Shown: positions 43,645-52,289, counted from the stretch's first letter. The stretch is 64,000 bases of DNA from Vibrio sp. RE86 (GCF_013114545.1 NZ_VTXI01000017.1:39706-103705); one strand, 5' to 3'. Notes: generated by a model not told the origin, from the sequence alone. Numbers and translations are program-made.

Positions 43645-44895
43645 ATGTTGAGGATTTGGATTGCCATTGTAGGTATTATTTTTAGCTCGTTAGGCTATGC
43701 CGCGACTGAATCCTCAATGTCACTGTTGGATAACCGATTCCGTGTTGATCCCTCCATTAAACAGATTACTTTTGTGATCTATCGAGCCAAAAGTTCTCAG
43801 CCAGTGGTTCTGGTTCGCCCTGATGGTAAAAAGTACTATGCATGGCGTGCACCAGATAATGTCCGTTGGTATCAAGAATCCTCAATGGACATCGTTTCTA
43901 TCGATAATCCTATGCCGGGGCCGTGGCAAGCGGTAGGCAAAGTGACACCGAAGAATAAGATTAAGCTTATTTCGCACTTAGAGCTGTCGACGGATCAACT
44001 GCCTAACCGTTTGTATCTTGGTGAAGCGATCAAATTCAGTGCTCGTTTGACTTCAGATGGTCAGCCGTTGGTACTTCGAGATTTTCTCGACCGAGTGAAA
44101 TTGAAAGTCACGTTCACCAAGTACATTGAAAACGAAGAGACGTTAATCAAAGAAGCACGCCCTATTCCAGAAGTGATTGGTGAGTTTGCCGATGATGGTC
44201 GCGACCTTGATGAAGTAGCTGGAGATGGTGTGTTTACTGTCTCATTACCTATTACGAGCGAGCCAGGAAAGTACCGAGTTCGAATTACTTCAGGCAATGG
44301 CGTTTTCTTACGCGCTCAAGAACAAGAAGTCCTCGTTTATCCGAGGCCGCTGCAATCAACGTTTATTCAGTCACGCAAAGACGGTGAACCTCATACTGTG
44401 GTCGTGACGGGTGAGCAAGGAATGATTAAGCCTGGTACAGTTGCGGCGCATATTGAGCATATTGGCCCAAGTGGTGACATGATTACCGTGCAGGGGAGTG
44501 CTAATGCAGAGAGCCAAAAGGTTGAGCTATCAATCCCGTATGATGGGAAATATGGCAACTATTCTTGGTCTGGCAAGGCATTTGCGACTGAGTCCGGTTC
44601 TGAGCGACCACTGATGTTTGAGATTTCTCAGCAAACATACAGTGTGGTTGAAGAAATCGATATGGCGGAAACCCGTCGTTTACAAGAGCAAGAACGCTTA
44701 GAGCAGCAGAAGCGCTTAGAAGAGATGCAAATGCTCCAAATGCGAGAAGAGAAAAAGACGCGCACTATGATTTTTATTATTGTCGGCAATGTCGTCGTAT
44801 TAATTCTTGGTTTGGTTATTTGGTTTGTGATGCGCAAGCTAAAGGCGAAGAAGCAGGCTATGCCAGAAATGCAGCTAGAAATGCCGAAGAAATAG
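43645..44895 (+). CDS. TIGR03503 family membrane protein
   Basis: The 416-aa protein has an N-terminal signal sequence (about 1-20, ending GYAA), a large predicted periplasmic region with two beta-rich modules (VDPSIKQITFVIYR; then an Ig-like DGVFTVSLPITSEPGKYRVRI), a charged Gln/Glu-rich coiled coil (RRLQEQERLEQQKRLEEMQM, about 353-372), and a C-terminal transmembrane helix (FIIVGNVVVLILGLVIWFV). The architecture matches TIGR03503, a conserved family of unknown function in Vibrio and relatives. A possible role in sensing or binding an extracytoplasmic ligand is only inference. It follows dnaQ by 8 bp and ends at a terminator. Confidence 0.75.
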   Translation: MLRIWIAIVGIIFSSLGYAATESSMSLLDNRFRVDPSIKQITFVIYRAKSSQPVVLVRPDGKKYYAWRAPDNVRWYQESSMDIVSIDNPMPGPWQAVGKVTPKNKIKLISHLELSTDQLPNRLYLGEAIKFSARLTSDGQPLVLRDFLDRVKLKVTFTKYIENEETLIKEARPIPEVIGEFADDGRDLDEVAGDGVFTVSLPITSEPGKYRVRITSGNGVFLRAQEQEVLVYPRPLQSTFIQSRKDGEPHTVVVTGEQGMIKPGTVAAHIEHIGPSGDMITVQGSANAESQKVELSIPYDGKYGNYSWSGKAFATESGSERPLMFEISQQTYSVVEEIDMAETRRLQEQERLEQQKRLEEMQMLQMREEKKTRTMIFIIVGNVVVLILGLVIWFVMRKLKAKKQAMPEMQLEMPKK

Positions 44896-44911
44896 CAGGT
44901 CTTACCAATAG

Positions 44912-44939
44912 AAAGGGGCTGAAGACAGCCCCTTTTTAG
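44912..44939. terminator. Bidirectional terminator between the TIGR03503 gene and fadE
   Basis: AAAGGGGCT-GAAGAC-AGCCCCTTTTT hairpin; both strands have a T-rich side, so it can serve both converging genes. Confidence 0.8.
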
Positions 44940-44986
44940 TTTCTGATTTTAGTCTCTATAGTGACTAACTTTGTCACGCAATGTAT

Positions 44987-47437
44987 CTATGCCACCGCAT
45001 CCATTGAAGGAACTGTGGTTTGTGGCTTTGCCGCTAGCTCTTGTGGATCAAAGTCATCAACATTAATTACGTATAAGCGGTGCTCTTCTGCATCTCTAAG
45101 AAGTTGTGCTTCCTCGTTAGTAATCAGGCCTTTCTCTAATCCCAACTCAGCGACTAAATCTAAGCGTAAGAATGGGCGACGTTGTTTAACGGCTTTGCAT
45201 ACCTTGTCAAAGATTGGCTCGGCTTCAAGAATCACGTGCAGTGCTTGTTCAATCTTACCAACGGCATTAAATTCACTCGCCGCAAAGTATTGATGACGAC
45301 CGATACGAGTACGAGTTTCACTCGGCGTTTGCAGGATTTGTGCAATCTGGCTATCTAACTGATCACTTGGCGCTTTGCGAATACGGCCAAATGGCATGAT
45401 AACCAAGCGAAGCATTTTACCTAACGCTTTATTTGGGAAGTTAGCTAGGAATTCATCGATTGCTTGCTCTGTTTGTTTCAAGCTATCTTGCAGACCCCAG
45501 TGCACGAGTGGCAGATCATCGGCAATACGGCCTTCACTCTCATAACGTTTTAGCGTCGCAGAGCTTAGGTAAAGTTGGCTGAGAATATCACCTAAGCGCG
45601 CGGATAGACGCTCTTTACGTTTCAGTGAACCACCAAGAACGGCCATTGAAATGTCCGATAGAAAAGCGATATTAGCACTGTAGCGGTTGAGCTGCTGGTA
45701 GTAGCGCGTAGTGGTGTCTTTCACTGGCGCGTCAGAGAAACGTCCGTCGGTTAACCCTAACCATAGGCTTCGAACAAGGTTACTCATAGTAAAAGCAACG
45801 TGGCCCGCGAGTGCTTTGTCAAATTTGTCGATAGCATCAGAGCTGTCCGAGTATGCGGCATTCATTTCTTCGAGCACGTAAGGGTGGCAACGAATCGCGC
45901 CTTGTCCGAAGATGATCATTGAGCGAGTCAGGATGTTCGCGCCTTCTACAGTGACCGCGATTGGGGCACCTTGATAACCACGAGCTAAGAAGTTCGATGG
46001 CCCCATACAAATACCTTTACCACCGACAATATCCATTGCATCAATCACACTGCGTTGCATGCGATGAGTACAGTGGTATTTTACAATCGCTGAGATCACA
46101 GATGGCTTCTCGCCAAGATCAATACCAGCAACGGTTAGGGTACTCGCTGCATCCATCACATAAGCATTACCGCCCAAACGTGCTAATGGTTCTTCCACCC
46201 CTTCCATATGGCCAATAGGTTGCTTAAATTGGCGACGAATACGAGCATACGCACCCGTTGCAAGTGCTGCGGTCTTGATTCCGCCAGTAGAGTTTGAAGG
46301 GAGTGTAATACCACGACCAACCGATAGACATTCAACCAGCATACGCCAACCTTGACCTGCCATCTTTGGTCCACCGATGATGAAATCTAGTGGTACAAAC
46401 AACTCGTTTGCGCGGGTAGGGCCATTTTGGAATGGGACATTGAGAGGGAAGTGTCGATTACCAATATCCACGCCTTTTAGATGGGTTGGGATTAACGCAC
46501 AAGTGATACCAATCTCTTGTTGCTCACCCAATAAACCCTCAGGATCGCGCAGCTTGAACGCTAAACCCAGTACGGTTGCTACTGGAGCTAAAGTGATGTA
46601 ACGCTTATTCCATGTCAGGCGCATGCCTAAGACTTCTTTGCCTTCCCACTCACCTTTACAAACCACACCAAAATCGGGGATAGAGCCAGCATCTGAGCCT
46701 GCTTCTGGGCTAGTCAGTGCGAAACATGGGATCTCCTTACCTTCAGCAAGACGTGGAAGGTAGTAGTCTTTCTGATCGTTAGTACCGTAGTGTTGTAATA
46801 GTTCACCTGGGCCCAAAGAGTTTGGTACGCCTACTGTTGAAGATAGAACACTAGAGACACCCGTTAATTTTTGCAGTACCAGAGATTGCGCGTAAGCAGA
46901 AAACTCTAAGCCGCCATATTTCTTTTTGATGATCATCGCAAAGAACTTGTGATCTTTAAGGAATTGCCATACTTCAGGTGGCAGATCGGCAAGTTCATGT
47001 GTCACTTGATAGTCGTTAACCATCGCACAGACTTCACTGACTGGACCATCTAGGAAAGCTTGTTCTTCTACACTCAGCTTTGGATCTTTGATGGCATGAA
47101 GTTGTTTCCAGTTCGGTTTGCCTTTGAAAAGCTCCGCTTCCCACCACACAGTACCCGCATCCAGTGCTTCTTTCTCTGTTTGAGACATTGCAGGAAGTAC
47201 TTTCTTAAAGAGGGAAAGTGCTTTTTTACTGATTAGAGATTGGCGCACGCTAGGAATGGTAAGAATGACAACCGCGGCAATGAATAGGGACCAACTGAAG
47301 ATGCCAGCACTGCCAAATAGCGAGAGTACGACCATAGTTGCGGTTAGGGTTGTTACCGAGATTAGCACCGAGTATCGATGATACAAGCAAACAGAGACCA
47401 CCGCGGTAAAACCAATGAGGGAGAGCAAGATGTCCAT
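44987..47437 (-). CDS. fadE: Acyl-CoA dehydrogenase FadE
   Basis: FadE performs the first step of fatty acid beta-oxidation, FAD-dependent oxidation of acyl-CoA to enoyl-CoA. The 816-aa protein has two N-terminal hydrophobic segments (about 1-65), the dehydrogenase core with FALTSPEAGSDAGSIPDFG and GMRLTWNKRYITLAP, the C-terminal helical domain with the YQGAPIAVTVEGANILTRSM segment, and a FadE-type C-terminal extension. SD AAAGGA precedes the ATG. A FadR-like operator lies at the predicted transcription start, as expected for a fad gene. Confidence 0.95.
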   Translation of the reverse strand: MDILLSLIGFTAVVSVCLYHRYSVLISVTTLTATMVVLSLFGSAGIFSWSLFIAAVVILTIPSVRQSLISKKALSLFKKVLPAMSQTEKEALDAGTVWWEAELFKGKPNWKQLHAIKDPKLSVEEQAFLDGPVSEVCAMVNDYQVTHELADLPPEVWQFLKDHKFFAMIIKKKYGGLEFSAYAQSLVLQKLTGVSSVLSSTVGVPNSLGPGELLQHYGTNDQKDYYLPRLAEGKEIPCFALTSPEAGSDAGSIPDFGVVCKGEWEGKEVLGMRLTWNKRYITLAPVATVLGLAFKLRDPEGLLGEQQEIGITCALIPTHLKGVDIGNRHFPLNVPFQNGPTRANELFVPLDFIIGGPKMAGQGWRMLVECLSVGRGITLPSNSTGGIKTAALATGAYARIRRQFKQPIGHMEGVEEPLARLGGNAYVMDAASTLTVAGIDLGEKPSVISAIVKYHCTHRMQRSVIDAMDIVGGKGICMGPSNFLARGYQGAPIAVTVEGANILTRSMIIFGQGAIRCHPYVLEEMNAAYSDSSDAIDKFDKALAGHVAFTMSNLVRSLWLGLTDGRFSDAPVKDTTTRYYQQLNRYSANIAFLSDISMAVLGGSLKRKERLSARLGDILSQLYLSSATLKRYESEGRIADDLPLVHWGLQDSLKQTEQAIDEFLANFPNKALGKMLRLVIMPFGRIRKAPSDQLDSQIAQILQTPSETRTRIGRHQYFAASEFNAVGKIEQALHVILEAEPIFDKVCKAVKQRRPFLRLDLVAELGLEKGLITNEEAQLLRDAEEHRLYVINVDDFDPQELAAKPQTTVPSMDAVA

Positions 47438-47487
47438 ATATTGTTCCTTTTATGACGCTATGATGTTTTTGCACGTCATTTACTAGT

Positions 47488-47504
47488 AAGAGGTCTAACC
47501 AGTT
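47488..47504 (-). promoter_or_regulatory. FadR operator at the fadE start
   Basis: Minus-strand AACTGGTTAGACCTCTT matches the FadR consensus AWCTGGTCCGACCWGTT at most positions, including the CTGGT and GACC half-sites. It lies right downstream of the predicted fadE -10, where FadR would block transcription until acyl-CoA releases it. Confidence 0.7.
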
Positions 47505-47505
47505 A

Positions 47506-47535
47506 AGTGTAATCAAAGTATTAATAAAATGTAAA
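47506..47535 (-). promoter_or_regulatory. Predicted fadE promoter
   Basis: On the minus strand, TTTACA (47530-47535) and TACACT (47506-47511) are 18 bp apart. The FadR site begins two bases after the -10. Confidence 0.5.
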
Positions 47536-47740
47536 ATCCCAACATGCTCAAAAAGTGATCTAAGTAGAGTGAAAGTTCTAAAATTGTTAGTTGAGGCCGG
47601 GTTTGAGCGCTAAGAATTGCAATAAAAGAGTAAATGTCAGAGTCGAGCTATCGACAGTGAGAATTGTTTGAGTAAACTCTGTAGATAATGTTTTCTGTTT
47701 TTACACAGAACTATCTATTACAACAATTAGAGATAAACCT
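47536..47740. other. fadE-gmhA intergenic region
   Basis: Between the fadE promoter and gmhA the DNA is AT-rich and shows no gene. A TTCTGT-TTTTAC-ACAGAA inverted repeat near 47692-47710 sits in the likely gmhA leader or promoter. I see no good sigma-70 pair for gmhA that I would defend. Confidence 0.4.
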
Positions 47741-48322
47741 ATGTATCAGGATCTAATCAAAAACGAATTGACCGAAGCTGCTGACGTGCTTAACAAGTTT
47801 TTGAGTGATGAACATAACATCGCTCAAATTGAAGCGGCGGCAAAAATGATTGCCGACTCATTTAAGCAGGGTGGTAAAGTTCTATCTTGCGGCAACGGTG
47901 GCTCTCACTGTGATGCCATGCACTTTGCTGAAGAATTGACGGGCCGCTACCGTGAAAATCGCCCAGGTCTTCCAGGTATTGCGATCTCAGATCCTAGTCA
48001 CTTATCTTGTGTTAGTAATGACTTTGGCTACGACTTTGTTTTCTCTCGTTACGTTGAAGCGGTTGGCTCAAAAGGTGATGTACTGTTTGGTTTATCAACG
48101 TCTGGCAACTCTGGCAACATCCTAAAAGCGATTGAAGCAGCGCAAGCGAAAGGCATGAAGACGATTGCTCTTACAGGTAAAGACGGTGGCAAGATGGCTG
48201 GTTGTGCTGATATCGAAATTCGTGTTCCTCACTTTGGCTACGCTGACCGTATTCAAGAGATTCACATTAAGATCATCCACATCGTGATTCAGTTGATTGA
48301 GAAGGAAATGGAAAACGCTTAA
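47741..48322 (+). CDS. gmhA: Phosphoheptose isomerase
   Basis: GmhA (LpcA) converts sedoheptulose 7-phosphate to D-glycero-manno-heptose 7-phosphate, the first step of the heptose supply for LPS inner core; GmhB at 58.4 kb does a later step. The 193-aa SIS-domain protein has LSCGNGGSHCDAMHFAEELT (about 50-69), the GRYRENRPGLPG loop, and GLSTSGNSGNILKA (about 122-135). Gene order fadE-gmhA-yafJ is as in E. coli. Confidence 0.96.
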   Translation: MYQDLIKNELTEAADVLNKFLSDEHNIAQIEAAAKMIADSFKQGGKVLSCGNGGSHCDAMHFAEELTGRYRENRPGLPGIAISDPSHLSCVSNDFGYDFVFSRYVEAVGSKGDVLFGLSTSGNSGNILKAIEAAQAKGMKTIALTGKDGGKMAGCADIEIRVPHFGYADRIQEIHIKIIHIVIQLIEKEMENA

Positions 48323-48327
48323 TTGCT

Positions 48328-48593
48328 AGGGTCTATTAACCTTTTAAGCTGACTTTTGCAGTAATTTGTAGGTTCTTTATACAAGGCAGAGGCTTTGAAT
48401 TGTAGAAACCTACTAGATAAGCCGATAACGCAGTAGAAAGGGCCTACAAATACTGCCCGAAGGGTTCGGCTAAAAGCGTTTTTCTCTTTGTTGAGAGGTA
48501 TTTTGCTTAGAATAACTAGGCGGCAAACCTCTCGCCGCGATTAAAACGCTTTTATCTCGAACAAAATTTAACCTTAAAAGGCTAATAGACCCT
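48328..48593. repeat. 266-bp MITE-like element with terminal inverted repeats
   Basis: The ends are a 21-bp inverted repeat with one mismatch: AGGGTCTATTAACCTTTTAAG (48328-48348) against 48573-48593. Inside are two further foldable parts: GTAGGTT (48368-48374) with AACCTAC (48407-48413), and TAAAAGCGTTTT (48471-48482) with AAAACGCTTTTA (48543-48554), the latter enclosing GAGAGGT/ACCTCTC. There is no coding capacity. No target-site duplication is obvious. The layout is that of a miniature inverted-repeat element or a structured intergenic repeat. Confidence 0.7.
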
Positions 48594-48695
48594 TATACCA
48601 TTTACTATCTTATAACGATAAGCGCTAGCAATATTGCTGGCGCTTATGTTATTAAAGAGAGAGTAAACACAAGGAATAAGGGAGTTTGCTAGACC

Positions 48696-49541
48696 ATGTG
48701 TGAATTGCTCGGAATGAGCGCCAACGTTCCAACCGATATCTGTTTTAGTTTTACTGGCTTGATGCAGCGAGGCGGCAATACTGGCCCGCATCGAGATGGC
48801 TGGGGAATCACTTTTTACGAAGGCAAAGGCTTTCGTACGTTCAAAGATCCTAACCCAAGTTGCGACTCTAAAATTGCAGAGCTTGTGCAAAACTATCCGA
48901 TTAAGAGTCGAGCGGTGATCAGTCACATTCGACAAGCAAATCGCGGTGGCGTGAATCTTGAGAATACCCATCCATTTACTCGGGAACTATGGGGACGCTA
49001 TTGGACCTTTGCGCACAATGGTCAGTTGTCAGACTACCAAGACTTCCATACAGGCAGGCATCGTCCTGTCGGCCAAACAGACAGTGAGCTGTCATTTTGT
49101 TGGTTGTTAAAACAGATGGAAGACCGATACCCAGAACCACCACAAGACATGGTCGGCGTCTTTCGCTTTATTGCAGAGTGTTGTGACAAACTGCGTGAGA
49201 AAGGCGTTTTTAACATGCTGCTCTCAGACGGCGAGTATGTAATGACTTACTGTACCAACCACCTCTATTGGATCACTCGTCGCGCTCCGTTTGGTAAGGC
49301 ATCATTGATTGATGAAGATGTGACGATCAACTTTCAAGAAGAGACAACGCCAAATGATGTCGTGTCTGTGGTTGCGACTCAGCCATTAACAGATAATGAA
49401 ACTTGGCATCGAATGAAGCCGGGTGAGTTCGGTATTTTTCATTTTGGTGAGTTGATTGATGGTAATGCTGATGAGCTGGTGGATGTCGCTTATGCGCCAA
49501 AGAAAGTAGCGAGCCAAGCCCCAACGGAGCCGTTAGAGTAG
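48696..49541 (+). CDS. yafJ: Class II glutamine amidotransferase, YafJ-like
   Basis: The 281-aa protein begins MCELLGM, with Cys2 as the N-terminal nucleophile after Met removal, and continues with the Ntn glutaminase motifs RGGNTGPHRDGWGI, SHIRQANRG and FAHNGQL. It has only the glutaminase domain, with no synthase domain, so the acceptor of the ammonia is unknown. It matches E. coli YafJ (255 aa) and has the same neighbour gmhA. It ends in a bidirectional terminator. Confidence 0.88.
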   Translation: MCELLGMSANVPTDICFSFTGLMQRGGNTGPHRDGWGITFYEGKGFRTFKDPNPSCDSKIAELVQNYPIKSRAVISHIRQANRGGVNLENTHPFTRELWGRYWTFAHNGQLSDYQDFHTGRHRPVGQTDSELSFCWLLKQMEDRYPEPPQDMVGVFRFIAECCDKLREKGVFNMLLSDGEYVMTYCTNHLYWITRRAPFGKASLIDEDVTINFQEETTPNDVVSVVATQPLTDNETWHRMKPGEFGIFHFGELIDGNADELVDVAYAPKKVASQAPTEPLE

Positions 49542-49616
49542 GGTGCGACTGCTTCAGAGATTCCCAACTCAGTCGTTCATCCCTTTCGGGAATGACAGTT
49601 TAATTTATTGAAATAA

Positions 49617-49651
49617 AAAGGCCGATGTTTCAAACATCGGCCTTTTTTCTA
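49617..49651. terminator. Terminator after yafJ
   Basis: AAAAAGGCCGATGTTT-CA-AACATCGGCCTTTTTT hairpin, T-rich on both strands, so it can also act on transcripts from proS reading leftward. Confidence 0.88.
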
Positions 49652-49663
49652 TCTAAAATATCT

Positions 49664-49790
49664 ATACCCAAAATAATTGGAGTTGCAGCGCGACAACAAG
49701 CCAATTTAGCCCTATGAGCATAGATGCTCTATGTGATTAGGGTAAATTGGCGCAGTTAACAAAGCTGCAGCTTCAAGTATGAAGGGTATA
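49664..49790. repeat. ERIC-type 127-bp intergenic palindrome
   Basis: The sequence from ATACCCAAAATAATTGGAGT to CTTCAAGTATGAAGGGTATA has complementary ends and a palindromic core around AGCATAGATGCTCTATGTG, flanked by AGCCCTA and TTAGGGT. Ends, length and layout match enterobacterial repetitive intergenic consensus (ERIC/IRU) elements, known also in Vibrio. Its right end is three bases from the proS stop, inside the likely 3' untranslated region. Confidence 0.85.
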
Positions 49791-49792
49791 TA

Positions 49793-51508
49793 TTAAGCAA
49801 ATTTAGACGTAACGTGCTCAACAATGTCTGCTATTGCTACCGCTTCTTTAGTGCCTTCACGACGGTTCTTGTACTCGAAGTTACCTTCTTTCATTGAACG
49901 GTCACCGATCACGATAGTGTGAGGGATACCAACGAGCTCCATATCTGAGAACATTACGCCTGGGCGCTCTTTACGGTCATCGAATAGAACTTCAATGCCC
50001 ATTGCTGTTAGTTCTGCGTATAGCTTCTCAGCCGCTTCTTTAACTTCTTCAGACTTGTGCATGTTCATTGGCACGATAGCAACCTGGAAAGGTGCTAGTG
50101 CTTCTGGCCAGATGATGCCGTATTTGTCGTGGTTCTGTTCGATTGCAGATGCAACAACACGAGAAACACCAATACCGTAACAACCCATCTCTAGGATAGT
50201 GTTCTTACCGTCAGGACCAAGTACAGCAGCATTCATTGCTTTAGAGTAAGTGTTACCAAGCTGGAAGATGTGACCAACTTCAATACCACGCTTAAGTTGG
50301 ATAACGCCTTGGCCACATGGGCTTGGGTCACCTTCAACTACGTTACGCAGGTCAGCGACTTTACCTAGTTCAACATCACGACCCCAGTTGATACCGAAGT
50401 AGTGCTTGCCATCAACGTTTGCGCCAGCGCCGAAGTCGCTTGCAACTGCTGCTGCGCGATCAACGATGAATGGTAGTTCAAGGCCTACAGGGCCTAGTGA
50501 ACCAGGACCAGCATTAACAAGAGCACGAATCTCTTCTTCTGTTGCCATCTCTAGTGGAGAAGCAACTTCAGCTAGGTTCTCTGCTTTGATTTCGTTTAGC
50601 TCGTGGTCGCCACGAATAATAAGCGCGATGATGTCTGCTTCAACTTCATCAGATGCTTTAACGAATAGTGTCTTAACCGTTTTCTCGATTGCTACACCGT
50701 GTTGCTCAACTAGCTCATCGATAGTTTTCGCGTTTGGTGTATCAACCAGTGTCATCTCTTGAGTCGCTGCGTCAGCTTCAGCCGCTGGTGCAAGTGCTTC
50801 AGCTTTTTCGATGTTAGCTGCGTAGTCCGACTCAGAAGAGAATGCGATTAGGTCTTCACCGCTCTCTGCCAGAACGTGGAACTCGTGAGAGCCGTTACCA
50901 CCGATAGCGCCCGTGTCAGCCAGTACTGGACGGTAATCAAGACCCATGCGATCGAATGCTTTACAGTAAGCCGCGTGCATCTTGTCGTAAGATTTTTCTA
51001 GACCTTCTTTGTCTAGGTCGAAGCTGTACGCATCCATCATTGAGAATTCACGAGCACGCATTACGCCGAAACGTGGACGGCGCTCATCACGGAATTTAGT
51101 CTGGATTTGGTACAGGTTCAGTGGAAGCTGCTTGTAAGAGTTAACTTCGTTACGTACAAGTGCTGTTACCACTTCTTCAGCAGTTGGGCTTAGTACAAAT
51201 GGGCTGTCATGACGATCAGTGAAACGAAGTAGTTCTGCACCCATTTTCTCAGAGCGGCCAGTCTCTTCCCATAGATCAAACGGCTGCACTACGGGCATCA
51301 AAGTCTCAATTGCACCTGCATTATCGATCTCTTGGCGAACGATATTTTCGACTTTACGCAGTACACGCAGACCGGTAGGTAGCCAAGTGTATAGACCTGA
51401 AGCTAGCTTACGGATCATACCTGCACGTAGCATCAGCTGGTGGCTGGTTACTACTGCGTCGTTTGGAGTCTCTTTCAGAGTAGAAAGAAGGTAGTTACTG
51501 GTACGCAT
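49793..51508 (-). CDS. proS: Prolyl-tRNA synthetase
   Basis: ProS charges tRNA-Pro. The 571-aa class II enzyme is the bacterial type: motif 1 region near RMLRAG...GLYTWLPTG, motif 2 TKFRDERRPRFGVMRAREFSM (about 134-153), an inserted editing (INS) domain at about 225-410 that removes mischarged Ala, motif 3 with GIGVSRVVASAIEQ (about 443-456), and the anticodon-binding domain at the end. It has its own promoter and a leader hairpin. proS-trmO is the E. coli order too. Confidence 0.97.
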   Translation of the reverse strand: MRTSNYLLSTLKETPNDAVVTSHQLMLRAGMIRKLASGLYTWLPTGLRVLRKVENIVRQEIDNAGAIETLMPVVQPFDLWEETGRSEKMGAELLRFTDRHDSPFVLSPTAEEVVTALVRNEVNSYKQLPLNLYQIQTKFRDERRPRFGVMRAREFSMMDAYSFDLDKEGLEKSYDKMHAAYCKAFDRMGLDYRPVLADTGAIGGNGSHEFHVLAESGEDLIAFSSESDYAANIEKAEALAPAAEADAATQEMTLVDTPNAKTIDELVEQHGVAIEKTVKTLFVKASDEVEADIIALIIRGDHELNEIKAENLAEVASPLEMATEEEIRALVNAGPGSLGPVGLELPFIVDRAAAVASDFGAGANVDGKHYFGINWGRDVELGKVADLRNVVEGDPSPCGQGVIQLKRGIEVGHIFQLGNTYSKAMNAAVLGPDGKNTILEMGCYGIGVSRVVASAIEQNHDKYGIIWPEALAPFQVAIVPMNMHKSEEVKEAAEKLYAELTAMGIEVLFDDRKERPGVMFSDMELVGIPHTIVIGDRSMKEGNFEYKNRREGTKEAVAIADIVEHVTSKFA

Positions 51509-51541
51509 TCTATGGTATCCGTTTCATCATGATTTAAAGAA

Positions 51542-51559
51542 CTCCTCAGAGGTGAGGAG
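51542..51559 (-). other. Hairpin in the proS leader
   Basis: CTCCTCA-GAGG-TGAGGAG is a perfect 7-bp stem with a four-base loop about 34 nt upstream of the proS ATG. The minus-strand RNA continues TTCTTT, a weak terminator tail. It could be the end of trmO transcripts or a leader element for proS. Confidence 0.4.
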
Positions 51560-51568
51560 GAAAGCCCT

Positions 51569-51597
51569 CTATAATATCAGCCAATTGCTTTTGTCAA
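51569..51597 (-). promoter_or_regulatory. Predicted proS promoter
   Basis: On the minus strand, TTGACA (51592-51597) is followed after 17 bp by TTATAG (51569-51574), with TATTAT overlapping at 15 bp. The -35 overlaps the stop codon region of trmO. Confidence 0.5.
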
Positions 51598-52289
51598 AAG
51601 CGTTCTATCGCGCTTACCGTGACTAAGTTGTCGCTCACGGTAAACTTCACATTCATATCGAACAGATTTACCGCATATTCTTTGCTGTCAGGTTTGTTTT
51701 TCTTATAAGCAGGGCGAGGATCTTGAGCCAAAACTTGAGTAATCACCTCTTTTTCCATCTCTCCCTGCTGGCGATTTTGGAGTGCTGAACTGGCTTTGTC
51801 AGAATAGGTAACGTCACACGTTTGAGGCTCTTGATCTGCATAGCCACCTTTGGCCATGTCTACGGCGTCGGAATAGGGGATATAAGGTTTGATATCAACG
51901 ATTGGCGTACCGTCGACAAGATCTACGTTGCCGAGATCAAGGTAGACTTGATCGCCTTTTTGCGTCACGCCTTTAACTTCAACCGCTGACATACCAATGC
52001 CGTTCGGTCTGAATGTCGCCCTAGAAGCAAACACGCCAACACGTTCATTCCCACCTAAACGAGGAGGGCGAACGGTAGGCTTCCAGCCCGCCTCAAGGTT
52101 TTTATCAAACAAGAACAAAATCCACACATGACTGAATTGCTCGATACCGCGAAGTGACTCCAAGCAGTTTGCTTCACCAATAAGTCGCACTCTGGATGTG
52201 GCAGCAGTGACTAAGCTAGGTTGTCTAGGCACTGCAAACTTCTCTTTATAAGGGCTTTCGATATAGCCAATCGGTTCTAATGAATACAT
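51594..52289 (-). CDS. trmO: tRNA-Thr (N6-methyladenosine-37) methyltransferase TrmO
   Basis: TrmO (YaeB/TsaA) adds the N6-methyl group to t6A37 in tRNA-Thr using SAM. The 231-aa protein has the beta-barrel TsaA/VirR fold: PIGYIESPYKEKFAVPRQP near the N-terminus, PTVRPPRLGGNERVGVFASR (about 80-99), FRPNGIGMS, and LVDGTPIVDIKPYIP. The start at MYSLEPIG aligns with E. coli; upstream in-frame residues to 52337 lack support. In E. coli rcsF follows; here it is absent and rpmE2-rpmJ2 sit divergently. Confidence 0.92.
   Translation of the reverse strand: MYSLEPIGYIESPYKEKFAVPRQPSLVTAATSRVRLIGEANCLESLRGIEQFSHVWILFLFDKNLEAGWKPTVRPPRLGGNERVGVFASRATFRPNGIGMSAVEVKGVTQKGDQVYLDLGNVDLVDGTPIVDIKPYIPYSDAVDMAKGGYADQEPQTCDVTYSDKASSALQNRQQGEMEKEVITQVLAQDPRPAYKKNKPDSKEYAVNLFDMNVKFTVSDNLVTVSAIERF

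Noticed and set aside
48328..48593. Remnant of an insertion sequence with a transposase
   Set aside because: No reading frame with transposase similarity exists within the element, and its length is too short.
48582..48971. Minus-strand open frame over the end of the repeat element and start of yafJ
   Set aside because: It is antisense to the conserved YafJ N-terminus and has no ribosome-binding site or family match.
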